Shown in pieces: positions 18,280 to 27,207 of a stretch of 64,000 nucleotides of DNA; position 1 is the stretch's first letter; the number at the start of each line of letters is the position of its first letter. The stretch comes from Nitrospira sp. (lineage in GTDB: Bacteria > Nitrospirota > Nitrospiria > Nitrospirales > Nitrospiraceae). Position numbers and translations under genes: made by a program. The notes beneath the pieces are model-generated. The model worked only from the letters and a program-made list of their open reading frames with translations, ran no database searches and was not told where the DNA came from. The stretch lies in assembly GCA_016715825.1 (NCBI GenBank), contig JADJXO010000001.1, positions 743,001 to 807,000 of the forward strand, written 5' to 3'.

Positions 18280-21069
18280 ATGCTAACTCAACGATACCAG
18301 GTTACCGCACTCTTTGGACTCGTCGTCATTCTTGGTTGCTACCTGCTGCTGCCGTTGGGAGTGTCGTACCTTCTGGCAAACAAGCTTCGGGATTTCGGGT
18401 ACAGCCATGTGATCCTCCAACTGGGCTATCCCGGGTGGAAACAAATCCGCGTTCCGGTTCTCTCATTCCAGCAGGATTGGGGTGAGGAGCGATTGATCGT
18501 CTCGGTTATGAATACGGAGATTCAATATGACCTATCACAGTTATTGCAGGGTCAACCACGTCGGATTGTGCTTCGAGAGGTGACGATCCAGATCTTGAAC
18601 ACTCCTACGACGGGTCGACTCGAGGAAGATGGAAAGTCTCCCGAAGAGGCTGATGACGACTCATCACCTTTGAGCCTCATCACCGCCGGTGATCTGTTGA
18701 AAAGCTTACCGATGCTCCCATTCGAGGAGTTGCAGCTCGATCATCTCAGCTTCTTTCGGGAACAGGCGACGGGTCCGCTTCGCAGGGTGACGGTCGCCGG
18801 AAGCCTGACATACAGTGACCGAGAGTTAGGTGGCCATCTCTCGTTTCGGGGTCTTGATACCGCCTCCTATGGACTCGTGGTCGTGGGGAATTCCGCCAGC
18901 ACGTGGTCTGCGATCCTTTCTTCTCAACGACCGCATGCGTCTCCGATTGTGGCATGGCAATCCCAAGCCCAGCCGAGCGGTTCACAGATTCAAGTCAATG
19001 GTCGTCTACAGGTCAATGTGCAGGAACTTGCTCCATTTATCGCGTTGTTGGTTCCCATCGGCCCAGAATTGGAAAAAGTCACGGGTCATATCGCGATTGA
19101 TTGGACCGGAAAGGCCGACGCTGGTACCACTCTTGATTCTCTGGACCAGAATGCCCAGTCACATCTGGCAGGGAATATTCAGGTCAATGCCACGTTGCCG
19201 GGTCTCAAAGGGATCGCGAAAGATATCGGGTTGGCGTACGAAGGGACATTTGCGGGGAATGTCTCCCAGCTCGAATGGGTGATGAATCCTGGTGTTCTGC
19301 TCACCGCGACCGTCAATGCACAGCCGCGTATCATCCCTGAAATGATTCGGTTGGTTCTTCCTCATGGTGATCAGCCCGTGCGGATGGAAAATAAGAAGCC
19401 CGTACACGGCACCTTACACTGGAAGGAAACCCCGGTTCGAATGAGCGTTCGGGGGCCGTTGGATATCAGTTACGGACAGGCGACAGGTCCGGTGGTTGCG
19501 CAATTCCACACCACGCGTGCTGAAGGGATCGGTCATGAGCTCGTCCTGGTTGAAGGAGCCTATGATCTCGAGGGGAAGCTTCCGAAAACCATCACGGAGA
19601 TCCTCTCAGCAAAAGAAGCGGTAGGCGGTGTTCGAGGTACCATCAAGTTGGGCAGGACACAGGTCGAGGGAGCTCTGTTGGCATCATCTTCGGTCACTGT
19701 AAAGCAGGTGGGAAAGGGGGTAACACACATTCCAGATCTTATGCTGGAGCTTTCTGAGCCGATGGTGTTTGAGTGCACTGTGAAGGCGCTCCACTGTAGC
19801 GGCGGGCCAATGACTGCAACGGTTCAGGTCCCGACGTTACGAATCGGAGACCGCACCGTTCATACTACGCAAGGGCAGTTACGGTTGGACAAAGTGCAAA
19901 CAAAAGGGAACGAATGGGAGACTCACGGGACCCTCTCAGTCGATGGCGTGCGCCTGGATTCTCCTTCGTTGGCGCTTGCTCCAAGTATGTGGAGTCTTGG
20001 GTTCGCGGCCGATCATGTTGGCGTGAAGGCGGATCTTCGTGTCGATCTGCCGGTACGCACCAAAATCATGACGGCAAGGATCGAACAGCCCTATCGGGGA
20101 AAACAAGGGACGCTGCATGGAATAGTTGGTCCGTTCACCTTCAACAGTGCCGACGGTCGACTCAGCAAGATTTTGACGGGGCTTCCCCCATCTACCGATG
20201 TCATTGACGGGACATTTCGTGGGACCGTGGACGCCTCCTGGTCTGGTGGCCTGGGTGGGTCATCGAACGAAATGACAATTACTGCAGCCGCTGCGGAATT
20301 CGTGAGCCAGAACCTCTCAGGATATTACTCCGACTATGTGATGAAGGGTCTGAGCACGACGATGCATGTGCAGATGGATGGACCTCAGTCCGTTGCCATG
20401 GTTCAACCGGCGTCCCTTTTGGTCACATCGATACGCAGTGGTGTTGATATCTCCAATTTGGGAGCGTTCTACCAGATTCATTGGAGGTTTCTCGATGAAT
20501 TGCCCATCATTGAGATAAAAGATTTTCAGTGTGATGTCCTTGGAGGGAAGGTCACGGCTCCCGGTCTTATGGTAGAATTAAGCAAGCCGCCGTTTTCAAC
20601 GACCTTTTCCCTACATAATCTGGATCTTGCAAGAATTCTCAGTGTGGAACAGCAGCGAGGGCTGCAGGGAACGGGAATACTCAACGGGACAGTTCCGATG
20701 ACATTCACATCTACCGGAGTGAGCGTGAACGATGGACAGGTTGAGGCACAGCCTCCAGGGGGTGTGTTACGGTATGTCTCCGAGTCCGCAACTGCTCAGG
20801 ATACGTCGGAATCAGACCGCCACCTCCAGTTTGTCGAGCAGGCACTGAACAATTTCCATTATTCGCTGTTACGAGTCGGAGTGAGGTACGAAGAGACGGG
20901 GACGTTGGATTTGAGTGCTCGTATCGAAGGGAAGAACCCGGATTTGAAGAACACACCTCCCATTCATTTTAATGTGACGGTACAGGAACACATTCCGACG
21001 TTGCTGAAGAGTCTACGTTTGGTGGAAGATATCCAAGGGTCTATTGAGAGAAAGTATGGGCGTTTATGA
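18280..21069 (+). CDS. ydbH: YdbH-family intermembrane lipid-transport protein (AsmA-like)
   Basis: A 929-residue protein with one N-terminal membrane anchor (ALFGLVVILGCYLLLPLGV, residues ~10-30), then a long periplasmic beta-rich body with repeating amphipathic strands, ending in the YdbH-type C-terminal domain (FQCDVLGGKVTAPG, LDLSARIEG). In E. coli YdbH spans the periplasm and, with the lipoprotein YnbE and regulator YdbL, carries phospholipids to the outer membrane. The same three genes follow here in the same order. ATG 18280 is chosen over TTG 18238 because it follows GAGAG and starts just before the anchor. The stop overlaps the next gene by ATGA. Confidence 0.85.
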   Translation: MLTQRYQVTALFGLVVILGCYLLLPLGVSYLLANKLRDFGYSHVILQLGYPGWKQIRVPVLSFQQDWGEERLIVSVMNTEIQYDLSQLLQGQPRRIVLREVTIQILNTPTTGRLEEDGKSPEEADDDSSPLSLITAGDLLKSLPMLPFEELQLDHLSFFREQATGPLRRVTVAGSLTYSDRELGGHLSFRGLDTASYGLVVVGNSASTWSAILSSQRPHASPIVAWQSQAQPSGSQIQVNGRLQVNVQELAPFIALLVPIGPELEKVTGHIAIDWTGKADAGTTLDSLDQNAQSHLAGNIQVNATLPGLKGIAKDIGLAYEGTFAGNVSQLEWVMNPGVLLTATVNAQPRIIPEMIRLVLPHGDQPVRMENKKPVHGTLHWKETPVRMSVRGPLDISYGQATGPVVAQFHTTRAEGIGHELVLVEGAYDLEGKLPKTITEILSAKEAVGGVRGTIKLGRTQVEGALLASSSVTVKQVGKGVTHIPDLMLELSEPMVFECTVKALHCSGGPMTATVQVPTLRIGDRTVHTTQGQLRLDKVQTKGNEWETHGTLSVDGVRLDSPSLALAPSMWSLGFAADHVGVKADLRVDLPVRTKIMTARIEQPYRGKQGTLHGIVGPFTFNSADGRLSKILTGLPPSTDVIDGTFRGTVDASWSGGLGGSSNEMTITAAAAEFVSQNLSGYYSDYVMKGLSTTMHVQMDGPQSVAMVQPASLLVTSIRSGVDISNLGAFYQIHWRFLDELPIIEIKDFQCDVLGGKVTAPGLMVELSKPPFSTTFSLHNLDLARILSVEQQRGLQGTGILNGTVPMTFTSTGVSVNDGQVEAQPPGGVLRYVSESATAQDTSESDRHLQFVEQALNNFHYSLLRVGVRYEETGTLDLSARIEGKNPDLKNTPPIHFNVTVQEHIPTLLKSLRLVEDIQGSIERKYGRL

Positions 21070-21296
21070 CTATGATGAGGCTGACTATGCGGAGGAGAGT
21101 GTGGCTGATCAGTGTTGAACTGCTGATGTCTGGAGCTCTCCTCATCAGCCTAGGAGCGTGTACTCCTCGTGTCGAAGTGGCGCCGTCGGACAAACCGATT
21201 ACCATTAATCTCAATGTCAAGATTGATCATGAGATTCGGCTGAAAGTAGACAAAGAACTCGATGACGTCATTTCAAAGGACAGTGGATTGTTTTAG
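21066..21296 (+). CDS. ynbE: YnbE-family lipoprotein
   Basis: This 76-residue lipoprotein has a signal peptide with lipobox LISLGAC and a short mature part containing PITINLNVKIDHEI, the conserved YnbE core that augments the YdbH beta-sheet at the outer membrane in E. coli. The open frame begins at ATG 21066, overlapping the ydbH stop; ATG 21072 and later ATG codons in the same frame are also possible, since the n-region is long and has several methionines. Gene order ydbH-ynbE-ydbL supports the assignment. Confidence 0.85.
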   Translation: MTMMRLTMRRRVWLISVELLMSGALLISLGACTPRVEVAPSDKPITINLNVKIDHEIRLKVDKELDDVISKDSGLF

Positions 21297-21311
21297 GTGC
21301 TGGAGGGAACG

Positions 21312-21647
21312 ATGCGGAACGGAATATGGGGCCTCGCAATCTGTATCGCGGTCATTGTGCTGACAACAGCATCGGTCGTTGCTGCATTGTCGCTGGACGA
21401 AGCCAAAGCCAAGGGTTTGGTCGGGGAGCGGCCAACCGGGTATCTTGGGATAGTGAACAATTCAAACGCGGAGGCTCAGACACTGATTGCGGATGTCAAT
21501 CAGAAGCGGCGGCAAGCCTATGAAGACATCGCCAAGCGTAATCGAACGCCGGTGACGACAGTTGAGACTTTGGCAGGAGAAAAAGCTATCCAGAGCACCA
21601 AGCCAGGCCATTTCATTGAAGGCCCGGGTGGGTGGATCAAGAAATAA
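21312..21647 (+). CDS. ydbL: YdbL-family (DUF1318) periplasmic protein
   Basis: A 111-residue protein with a signal peptide (IWGLAICIAVIVLTTASVVAA) and a mature part rich in charged helix (SLDEAKAKGLVGERPTGYLG, then NQKRRQAYEDIAKRN). It matches YdbL/DUF1318, which in E. coli modulates the YdbH-YnbE bridge. ATG 21312 is the start because GGAGGG at 21302-21307 precedes it; the frame could open 15 bp earlier at GTG 21297. It closes the three-gene operon and is convergent with the next gene, 3 bp apart. Confidence 0.87.
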   Translation: MRNGIWGLAICIAVIVLTTASVVAALSLDEAKAKGLVGERPTGYLGIVNNSNAEAQTLIADVNQKRRQAYEDIAKRNRTPVTTVETLAGEKAIQSTKPGHFIEGPGGWIKK

Positions 21648-21650
21648 CCG

Positions 21651-22295
21651 CTATCCGTAGCGATCATTCTTCCAAGGAAATGCGGTATTGGAGTACCCAC
21701 GAACCTCCCAGAACCCCTTTTCGTCTTTATCCGAAAACGTAATTTCCTTCACCCACTTTGCCCCCTTCCAGGCATACCGTTTCGGGACGATGACACGGAC
21801 AGGTCCGCCATGGTCCCGCGAGAGCGGCGTGCCGTTCCAACTGCGGGCGAGCAACACATCGTCATCGTCACAAGCCTCAAGCGGGAGGTTCGTGGTGTAG
21901 TCGTCGTAGGACTTGAATAAGATAAATCGTGCAAGTGAGAGCGGTTTCACAACTGCAATGAGGTGCTTGAAGCTGACACCTTCCCAGTCGTTATCGTAAC
22001 GGCTCCACGACGTGACACAATGGAAATCCGACCGATCTTTGAAGTGGGGCTGTGCCAGGAACTGTTCCCATGTCCAGGTAACCGGAGTCGTGACGAAGCC
22101 TCCGACGGTCAGTTGCCAATCGCCTAACGCAATATCCGGCTTGAAGCCAAGATCGAGTACGGGAAAGTTTTCCACCAGATGCTGCCCCGGCGGCAAGCGT
22201 TCATCACCCTCATAAAATACCTCACGTTCTTCTCCACCTCGTCGAGCTCGTGCCCACTGTTCCTTCGTCTTCGTGAGTCGATTGTATTCGTCCAT
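21651..22295 (-). CDS. Sulfite oxidase-like molybdopterin oxidoreductase (cytoplasmic)
   Basis: This 214-residue protein is a minimal oxidoreductase molybdopterin-binding domain. It has W-x-L-x-V-x-G near residue 60, the Mo-ligand cysteine in DFHCVTSWS (residue ~93), and LSRDHGGPVRVIVPKRYAWKG, quoted as DHGGPVRVIVP, a cofactor-binding motif. There is no Tat signal and no dimerisation or haem domain, so it is a soluble short form, unlike periplasmic MsrP or sulfite oxidase. Substrate and redox partner are unknown. ATG 22295 has a perfect AGGAGG 5 nt upstream. Confidence 0.87.
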   Translation of the reverse strand: MDEYNRLTKTKEQWARARRGGEEREVFYEGDERLPPGQHLVENFPVLDLGFKPDIALGDWQLTVGGFVTTPVTWTWEQFLAQPHFKDRSDFHCVTSWSRYDNDWEGVSFKHLIAVVKPLSLARFILFKSYDDYTTNLPLEACDDDDVLLARSWNGTPLSRDHGGPVRVIVPKRYAWKGAKWVKEITFSDKDEKGFWEVRGYSNTAFPWKNDRYG

Positions 22296-22437
22296 GACGG
22301 CCTCCTGGCATAGACTACGGGAAGAGGAGTGTACCTGACAACCTCTCTATAGCATATATCGTGAGAAAGGGATGTGTTCACACCCTTGAGCGAACCGCAG
22401 TCTGTAATCCTGGGGAAAGATACGATGAGGTCTCCTT

Positions 22438-22457
22438 ATAGGCCTTGTAAGGCCTAT
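22438..22457. promoter_or_regulatory. Perfect 9-bp inverted repeat upstream of the TVP38 gene
   Basis: ATAGGCCTT-GT-AAGGCCTAT, two perfect 9-bp arms around 2 nt, about 90 bp before the TVP38-family start and in the divergent spacer. It may be an operator for one or both neighbours, or an RNA hairpin; no T-run follows, so a terminator is unlikely. Confidence 0.35.
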
Positions 22458-22546
22458 GTGGGCATTGGGATCCTGTAAGATTCCTACGTCCGCTCCGACT
22501 TACCATTAAGCCGGTTATCTCGTTGACAGAACGAAGGGGAGCCACC

Positions 22547-23287
22547 ATGATACGTCAGGATGCCGTCATGACCACCGAGGTTTCACAGCAAGCTGAATCA
22601 AAGAAGCCGAACGCAGGCAAGATCGTGATTGCCTTGCTGATCGCATTTGGTATCGGAGCCTTTTTCTATTTTGATCTTGGACGGTTTCTTTCCCTGACCT
22701 CGCTGAAAGACAATCGGGACCTTCTGTTGGCATTCACCGAGGAGAATTTCGGACCAGCAGTGGTGATTTTCATCATGGCCTATGTGCTTGTGGCCGGTTT
22801 GTCTCTTCCTGGGGCGGTCATTCTCACACTGGCCGGTGGGTTCTTGTTCGGGGCGGGTTTGGCAACGTTGTTCATCAATATCGGGGCCACAACCGGCGCG
22901 ACCTTGGCATTTCTGGCTGCCCGCTATTTATTGCGGGATACGGTTGAACACAAGTTTGAAAAATGGCTGGTGCCGTTCCAGGAGGGATTCGCGAAGAATG
23001 CCTTCAGCTACTTGTTAACCCTCCGGCTCATCCCACTTTTTCCATTCTTTGTGGTGAACCTGGTGTCAGGACTGACGCGTGTCAATACCGGAACCTATGT
23101 CACAGCCACAGCCATCGGCATCATTCCTGGTTCCTTTGTCTATGCCTATGCAGGACGACAACTGGGCACCATTGATTCCTTGAAAGAGATTGCCTCGCCC
23201 AATGTGATGGGGGCCTTTGTGCTGCTTGGACTTCTCGCATTGGTTCCAGTGCTGTACAAGAAATACGCAGCAAAATCATTCGGATGA
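22547..23287 (+). CDS. TVP38/TMEM64-family (VTT/DedA-like) membrane protein
   Basis: A 246-residue inner-membrane protein with about six apolar segments, the first being IVIALLIAFGIGAFFYF. The VTT-domain motif is present: LPGAVILTLAGGFLFG, GATTGATLAFLAARYL and LRLIPLFPFFVVN. Related DedA/TMEM64 proteins move lipids across membranes. The frame opens at TTG 22523, but AGGGGA (22535-22540) points to ATG 22547. It sits 36 bp upstream of a flavin disulfide oxidoreductase; the two are found as a single fused protein in other bacteria, so they probably act together. Confidence 0.88.
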   Translation: MIRQDAVMTTEVSQQAESKKPNAGKIVIALLIAFGIGAFFYFDLGRFLSLTSLKDNRDLLLAFTEENFGPAVVIFIMAYVLVAGLSLPGAVILTLAGGFLFGAGLATLFINIGATTGATLAFLAARYLLRDTVEHKFEKWLVPFQEGFAKNAFSYLLTLRLIPLFPFFVVNLVSGLTRVNTGTYVTATAIGIIPGSFVYAYAGRQLGTIDSLKEIASPNVMGAFVLLGLLALVPVLYKKYAAKSFG

Positions 23288-23323
23288 CACCGACTGATGA
23301 TAGGCAAAGAATGGTGAGGTCCG

Positions 23324-24907
23324 ATGATCACGCAACCTGGCAAAAGGCCGACTGGAATGAGTGAGTCCGATCAATCTCTCGTGTATCCCAACGACGAATA
23401 CAATCGGCAACTTGTCGCCAATGTACATCCGTCAGACTGGGTCAACCCAGAGTCGACGGCTCGATACAACCTGGTCGTGCTCGGGGCAGGAACGGCCGGT
23501 TTAATTACGGCCGTGGTGGCCGCGAGTCTTGGAGCGAAGGTCGCCTTGATCGAAAAGCATTTGATGGGCGGAGACTGTCTGAATGTTGGCTGTGTGCCCT
23601 CGAAAGGAGTGATTCGTGCTGCCAGAGCGTGGGCTGACTTACGGAAGGCCTCAGAGTTCGGCCTTCAGATACCCCCTGGGGTGAAGTATGATTTCGGGGC
23701 TGTGATGACTCGGATGAGAAAACTACGGGCGCGCATCAGCCGGAATGACTCTGCCCATCGGTATGCCAAACTTGGAGTTGACGTCTACATCGGTAGCGGG
23801 CATTTTCTGGGCACCGATACGATTCAAGTCAACGGATCCGCAGGCGATCGGATTCTCAGGTTTGTGAAAGCCGCCGTCTGTACCGGCGCGCGGGCTTCGG
23901 AGCCACCCATACCAGGACTTCAGGAGGCGGGATCTCTCACGAACGAGACCGTCTTTTCCTTAACCACGCTCCCGCAACGGGTCGGAGTAATCGGGGCGGG
24001 TCCGATTGGGTGTGAACTGGCGCAAGCCTTTGGTCGGTTTGGAAGCCAGGTCTACCTCATCGAGGCGACCCATGGCATTCTACCCACTGAAGATCGTGAT
24101 GCGGCAGAGATCGTCGAGCAACAGATACGTCGTGACGGTGTCACACTACTCTGTTGCGGGAAGGACCTGAGAGTAGAGAAGACCTCTGGTGGGAAACGGT
24201 TAACCGTCGATTCGCATGGTATTCAATATGACGTGACGGTCGATGAAATTCTTACGGCGGTCGGCCGGGCCCCAAATGTTGAGGGGATTGGTCTTGAGGC
24301 AGCGGGCGTGAACTACGATAAGAACGGCATCACGGTCAACGCGCGCCTTCAGACGACAAACCCGAGGATCTATGCGGCGGGCGACATCTGTTCACGGTTC
24401 AAGTTTACCCATGCCGCCGATGCCATGGCGCAAATCGTTATCCAGAATGCGCTCTTTCCTCATCCGTTCGGGTTAGGGTACGCCAGTGTCGAAACCTTGA
24501 ACATGCCATGGTGCACCTTCACTGAGCCTGAAATTGCCCATGTCGGCATGTATGAAACAGATGCCAAGGAAAAGGGGATTGAGGTGGAAACCTATACCTA
24601 CACGTTGGATGAGGTTGATCGGGCACTCCTCGATGGAGAGGACGAAGGATTTGCGCGCGTCCACATCAAGAAGGGAACCGATAAGATCCTCGGGGCGACG
24701 ATCGTGGCAGCACGTGCCGGTGACATGATCAGTGAGTTTGCGGTAGCCATGAAAGCAGGTGGAGCAAAGACGATCGCTGGGACAATCCATCCATACCCAA
24801 CACAAGCCGAGGTGAACAAGAAAGTGGTGAATCTGTGGCGGAAAGCCCATTTCACACAGAACACCAAGAACGTTCTTACGAAAGTATTTGCTTGGATGCG
24901 GCGCTAG
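23324..24907 (+). CDS. FAD-dependent pyridine nucleotide-disulfide oxidoreductase (MerA/Lpd-like)
   Basis: This 527-residue flavoenzyme has an extra N-terminal stretch of ~45 residues, then VVLGAGTAGL (FAD motif), the redox disulfide C85-x4-C90 in GGDCLNVGCVPSK, NAD(P)H motif GVIGAGPIGCE, and GRIYAAGD-type second FAD motif (IYAAGDIC). Near the C terminus is the active-site pair in HPYPTQAE. It lacks both the N-terminal heavy-metal domain and the C-terminal vicinal cysteines of true mercuric reductase, so mercury reduction is unlikely. It is paired with the TVP38-family gene. GGTGAGG lies 4 nt before ATG 23324; an in-frame ATG at 23357 is an alternative. Confidence 0.87.
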   Translation: MITQPGKRPTGMSESDQSLVYPNDEYNRQLVANVHPSDWVNPESTARYNLVVLGAGTAGLITAVVAASLGAKVALIEKHLMGGDCLNVGCVPSKGVIRAARAWADLRKASEFGLQIPPGVKYDFGAVMTRMRKLRARISRNDSAHRYAKLGVDVYIGSGHFLGTDTIQVNGSAGDRILRFVKAAVCTGARASEPPIPGLQEAGSLTNETVFSLTTLPQRVGVIGAGPIGCELAQAFGRFGSQVYLIEATHGILPTEDRDAAEIVEQQIRRDGVTLLCCGKDLRVEKTSGGKRLTVDSHGIQYDVTVDEILTAVGRAPNVEGIGLEAAGVNYDKNGITVNARLQTTNPRIYAAGDICSRFKFTHAADAMAQIVIQNALFPHPFGLGYASVETLNMPWCTFTEPEIAHVGMYETDAKEKGIEVETYTYTLDEVDRALLDGEDEGFARVHIKKGTDKILGATIVAARAGDMISEFAVAMKAGGAKTIAGTIHPYPTQAEVNKKVVNLWRKAHFTQNTKNVLTKVFAWMRR

Positions 24908-24932
24908 AGATGCGCGGAGAGAAGGAACGCCT

Positions 24933-25664
24933 ATGATGCGTGTGTTTGTGATGATGCTGTGGGCCGCCATGTGGAGTCCCGCACTAGGGGCGGAGGGCAG
25001 AGCTGTGCTGGAGGTAGGGAAGTTTTCAGCAAACGAACCAGGGACTAGCCTACCTGAAGACTGGAAGCCGTTGACCTTCAAAAAGATTCCCAAACTGACC
25101 ACCTATGAATTGGTGAAAGATGAGGAACGGATAGTGGTCAAAGCGACGAGCGATGCATCGGCCTCTGGGCTGACCAAAGAAGTCAAGATCGACCCGAAAG
25201 AGTTTCCTGTCGTGCGATGGAACTGGAAGGTTGAGAACCTTCTCAAGAAGAGCGATGCGACGCGCAAGGACGGCGACGACTATCCGGCCCGTCTGTACAT
25301 CACGTTTGAATACGACCCTGAGAAGGTGAGCTTCGGCAAGAAGCTCAAGTATAAGGCGGGACAAGTCTTGTTCGGAGATATCCCAATCGGGGCAATCAAC
25401 TATGTATGGGAACAAAAGGCTCCTGTCGGCACGATCATCGATAATGCCTATACGGATTTCGTCAAAATGGTGGTCGTCGAGAGCGGGCTACAAAACATCG
25501 GCATGTGGGTGGATGAAGAGCGAAACATCTATCAGGATTACAAGAAGGCTTTTGGGGAGGAACCACCGATGATCAATGGTGTGGCGATCATGAGCGACAC
25601 GGATAATACCAAAGAACGTGCAGTGGCGTACTACGGCGACATCGTATTTCTGAAAGGGCAGTAG
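24933..25664 (+). CDS. DUF3047 periplasmic protein
   Basis: A 243-residue exported protein with a signal peptide (VFVMMLWAAMWSPALGAEG). The mature part fits DUF3047: GTSLPEDWKPLTFKKIPKLT-type opening, VVRWNWKVENL, DYPARLYITFEY, then NYVWEQKAPVGTII and GVAIMSDTDNT near the end. The function of the family is unknown; the fold is probably an all-beta jelly roll that binds a small ligand. ATG 24933 is chosen for the AAGGA upstream and the signal peptide; the longer frame to 24888 overlaps the upstream gene. It is 25 bp after the oxidoreductase and likely co-transcribed. Confidence 0.8.
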   Translation: MMRVFVMMLWAAMWSPALGAEGRAVLEVGKFSANEPGTSLPEDWKPLTFKKIPKLTTYELVKDEERIVVKATSDASASGLTKEVKIDPKEFPVVRWNWKVENLLKKSDATRKDGDDYPARLYITFEYDPEKVSFGKKLKYKAGQVLFGDIPIGAINYVWEQKAPVGTIIDNAYTDFVKMVVVESGLQNIGMWVDEERNIYQDYKKAFGEEPPMINGVAIMSDTDNTKERAVAYYGDIVFLKGQ

Positions 25665-25934
25665 GCTAAGTGGTCAGCCATCCACACGGGAGGCCTATTC
25701 ACTCGTTTCTTGAACGATCCTTATCCCAGCATACCAGTAGCTAAGTCCCTGCCATTCTCCACGTATTGTTTTCTCATCGTATGGCCATGTGCTCGTCCTA
25801 TGACCTGTGCATGACATCCAAGGCCTCATCGTCGTGACGAAAATGTGATGCTTTCGCGAGACCGACGTGAGATGGCGACGCTATGGTGGAAGAGTCGATT
25901 TCTTGCAATTTATTCATACACTAAGGAGGACGGA

Positions 25935-27038
25935 ATGCGACATAAATTGATCATGGGTGCGCTGGTCACAGCGATCACTCTTTCCGGGTGGGTGACCGGC
26001 TCGGCATTCGCCAACGAGGAATGGCAATGGCCAACCGTCTACACGATGTCGAATGGGACAGACGGCAATGCGGTGTTGGCATTTAGGCAGCACGGAGACA
26101 CGCTGGTTCCTGTTGGATCGTTTCCGACAGGGGGAAAAGGGTCAGGCGGTGGCCTGGGGAATCAAGGAGCCCTCGCCTTCAGCGATGATGGTGACGCCCT
26201 CTTAGTTGTGAATCCTGGGAGTCATGATATCTCGGTGTTCGAAATCAACGGACGTTACCTGAAGCTGACAGATCGAGTGTCTTCCGGGGGAAGCAGTCCG
26301 ATCAGTATTACCACCCATGAAGATTATGTCTATGTATTGAACGCGGGTGGGCAGGGTAACATTGCGGGGTTCGAACTGACGCAGCACAACAAGTTGAAGC
26401 CTATTGCTGGATCGATTCAGCCACTCAGTGGGGCCAATACCGCGCCGGCCCAAATCTCGTTCAATCTCTTGGGCGATACGCTGGTCGTGACTGAAAAAGC
26501 AACAAGCATCATTGACACCTATGCGGTGGATGAGAACGGTGTGGCAGCTGCGCCGGTTTCACAGCGATCCAACGGCCAAACCCCCTTCGGCTTTTCCTTT
26601 ACTCGGCGAGGGGTGTTGGTGGTCAGTGAAGCCTTCGGAGGCGCACCGAATGCGTCTGCTGTCTCGTCGTACCGCCTCCGCGATGAACAATTGACCGTCC
26701 GGAGCGCGTCGGTCCCCACCACCCAGTCGGCCGCATGCTGGATCGTGATTACGAAAAATGGAAAGTTTGCGTATGCCAGTAATACCGGCAGCAACAATAT
26801 TTCCAGTTATCGAGTGAGAAGTGCGGGGAGGTTAACGTTACAAGAAGCGGTGGCAACGCCCACCGGGGCTGGGCCCATTGACATGGCATTGAACAAGAAC
26901 AGTCGGTTCTTGTATGTGCTCGATGCAGGATCCGATTCTATCGAGGTCTTTCGGGTCAATCGTTGGAATGGACGCTTGACCCAAATGACTGGCGTTTCGG
27001 GCCTCCCTGATGGGGCCAATGGCCTTGTTGCGCGATAA
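25935..27038 (+). CDS. Exported lactonase-like beta-propeller protein
   Basis: This 367-residue protein has a signal peptide (GALVTAITLSGWVTGSAFA) and a seven-bladed beta-propeller resembling the lactonase/6-phosphogluconolactonase family. Repeating blades read like NAVLAFRQHGDTLVPVGSFPT-type units, quoted as FSDDGDALLVVNPGSHDISVF, i.e. a strand, a Gly/Asp turn and a strand, with NKNSRFLYVLDAGSDSIEVF near the end. No catalytic assignment is safe; such exported propellers often serve in binding rather than hydrolysis. AAGGAGG about 8 nt before ATG 25935 fixes the start. A structured 170-bp spacer separates it from the response-regulator gene. Confidence 0.78.
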   Translation: MRHKLIMGALVTAITLSGWVTGSAFANEEWQWPTVYTMSNGTDGNAVLAFRQHGDTLVPVGSFPTGGKGSGGGLGNQGALAFSDDGDALLVVNPGSHDISVFEINGRYLKLTDRVSSGGSSPISITTHEDYVYVLNAGGQGNIAGFELTQHNKLKPIAGSIQPLSGANTAPAQISFNLLGDTLVVTEKATSIIDTYAVDENGVAAAPVSQRSNGQTPFGFSFTRRGVLVVSEAFGGAPNASAVSSYRLRDEQLTVRSASVPTTQSAACWIVITKNGKFAYASNTGSNNISSYRVRSAGRLTLQEAVATPTGAGPIDMALNKNSRFLYVLDAGSDSIEVFRVNRWNGRLTQMTGVSGLPDGANGLVAR

Positions 27039-27072
27039 CCGCCGCCGAAGTCAGGTTTCTAGTATCAGGACT

Positions 27073-27113
27073 ACTCAGAGGTCTCGCCTCGGCGAGGCTT
27101 CTGAGTGTCTCAG
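27073..27113 (+). other. Leader hairpins with mutually exclusive pairing
   Basis: ACTCAGA (27073-27079) pairs with TCTGAGT (27100-27106); inside, CTCGCC pairs with GGCGAG, and the intervening bases pair with G-U wobbles, giving a hairpin of about 16 bp. CTGAG (27101-27105) can instead pair with CTCAG (27109-27113) over a 3-nt loop. The two folds compete. No T-run follows. Confidence 0.45.
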
Positions 27114-27126
27114 GACGGCCGAGTCG

Positions 27127-27156
27127 GCGCGAGCACGGGAGCGCTCGTCCTCGCGC
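27127..27156 (+). other. Second GC-rich hairpin before the response-regulator gene
   Basis: GCGCGAG (27127-27133) is perfectly complementary to CTCGCGC (27150-27156), with a 16-nt GC-rich loop. It ends 51 bp before the GTG start of the response regulator and follows the competing hairpins at 27073. Confidence 0.4.
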
Positions 27157-27207
27157 TGGTCAGAACGTGGTCGGTTGTCATATGCTGGTAGAGATCATGG
27201 AGCACAC

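Noticed and set aside
23324..24907. Mercuric reductase (merA)
   Set aside because: The heavy-metal N-terminal domain and the C-terminal vicinal cysteine pair are missing and no mer genes are near.
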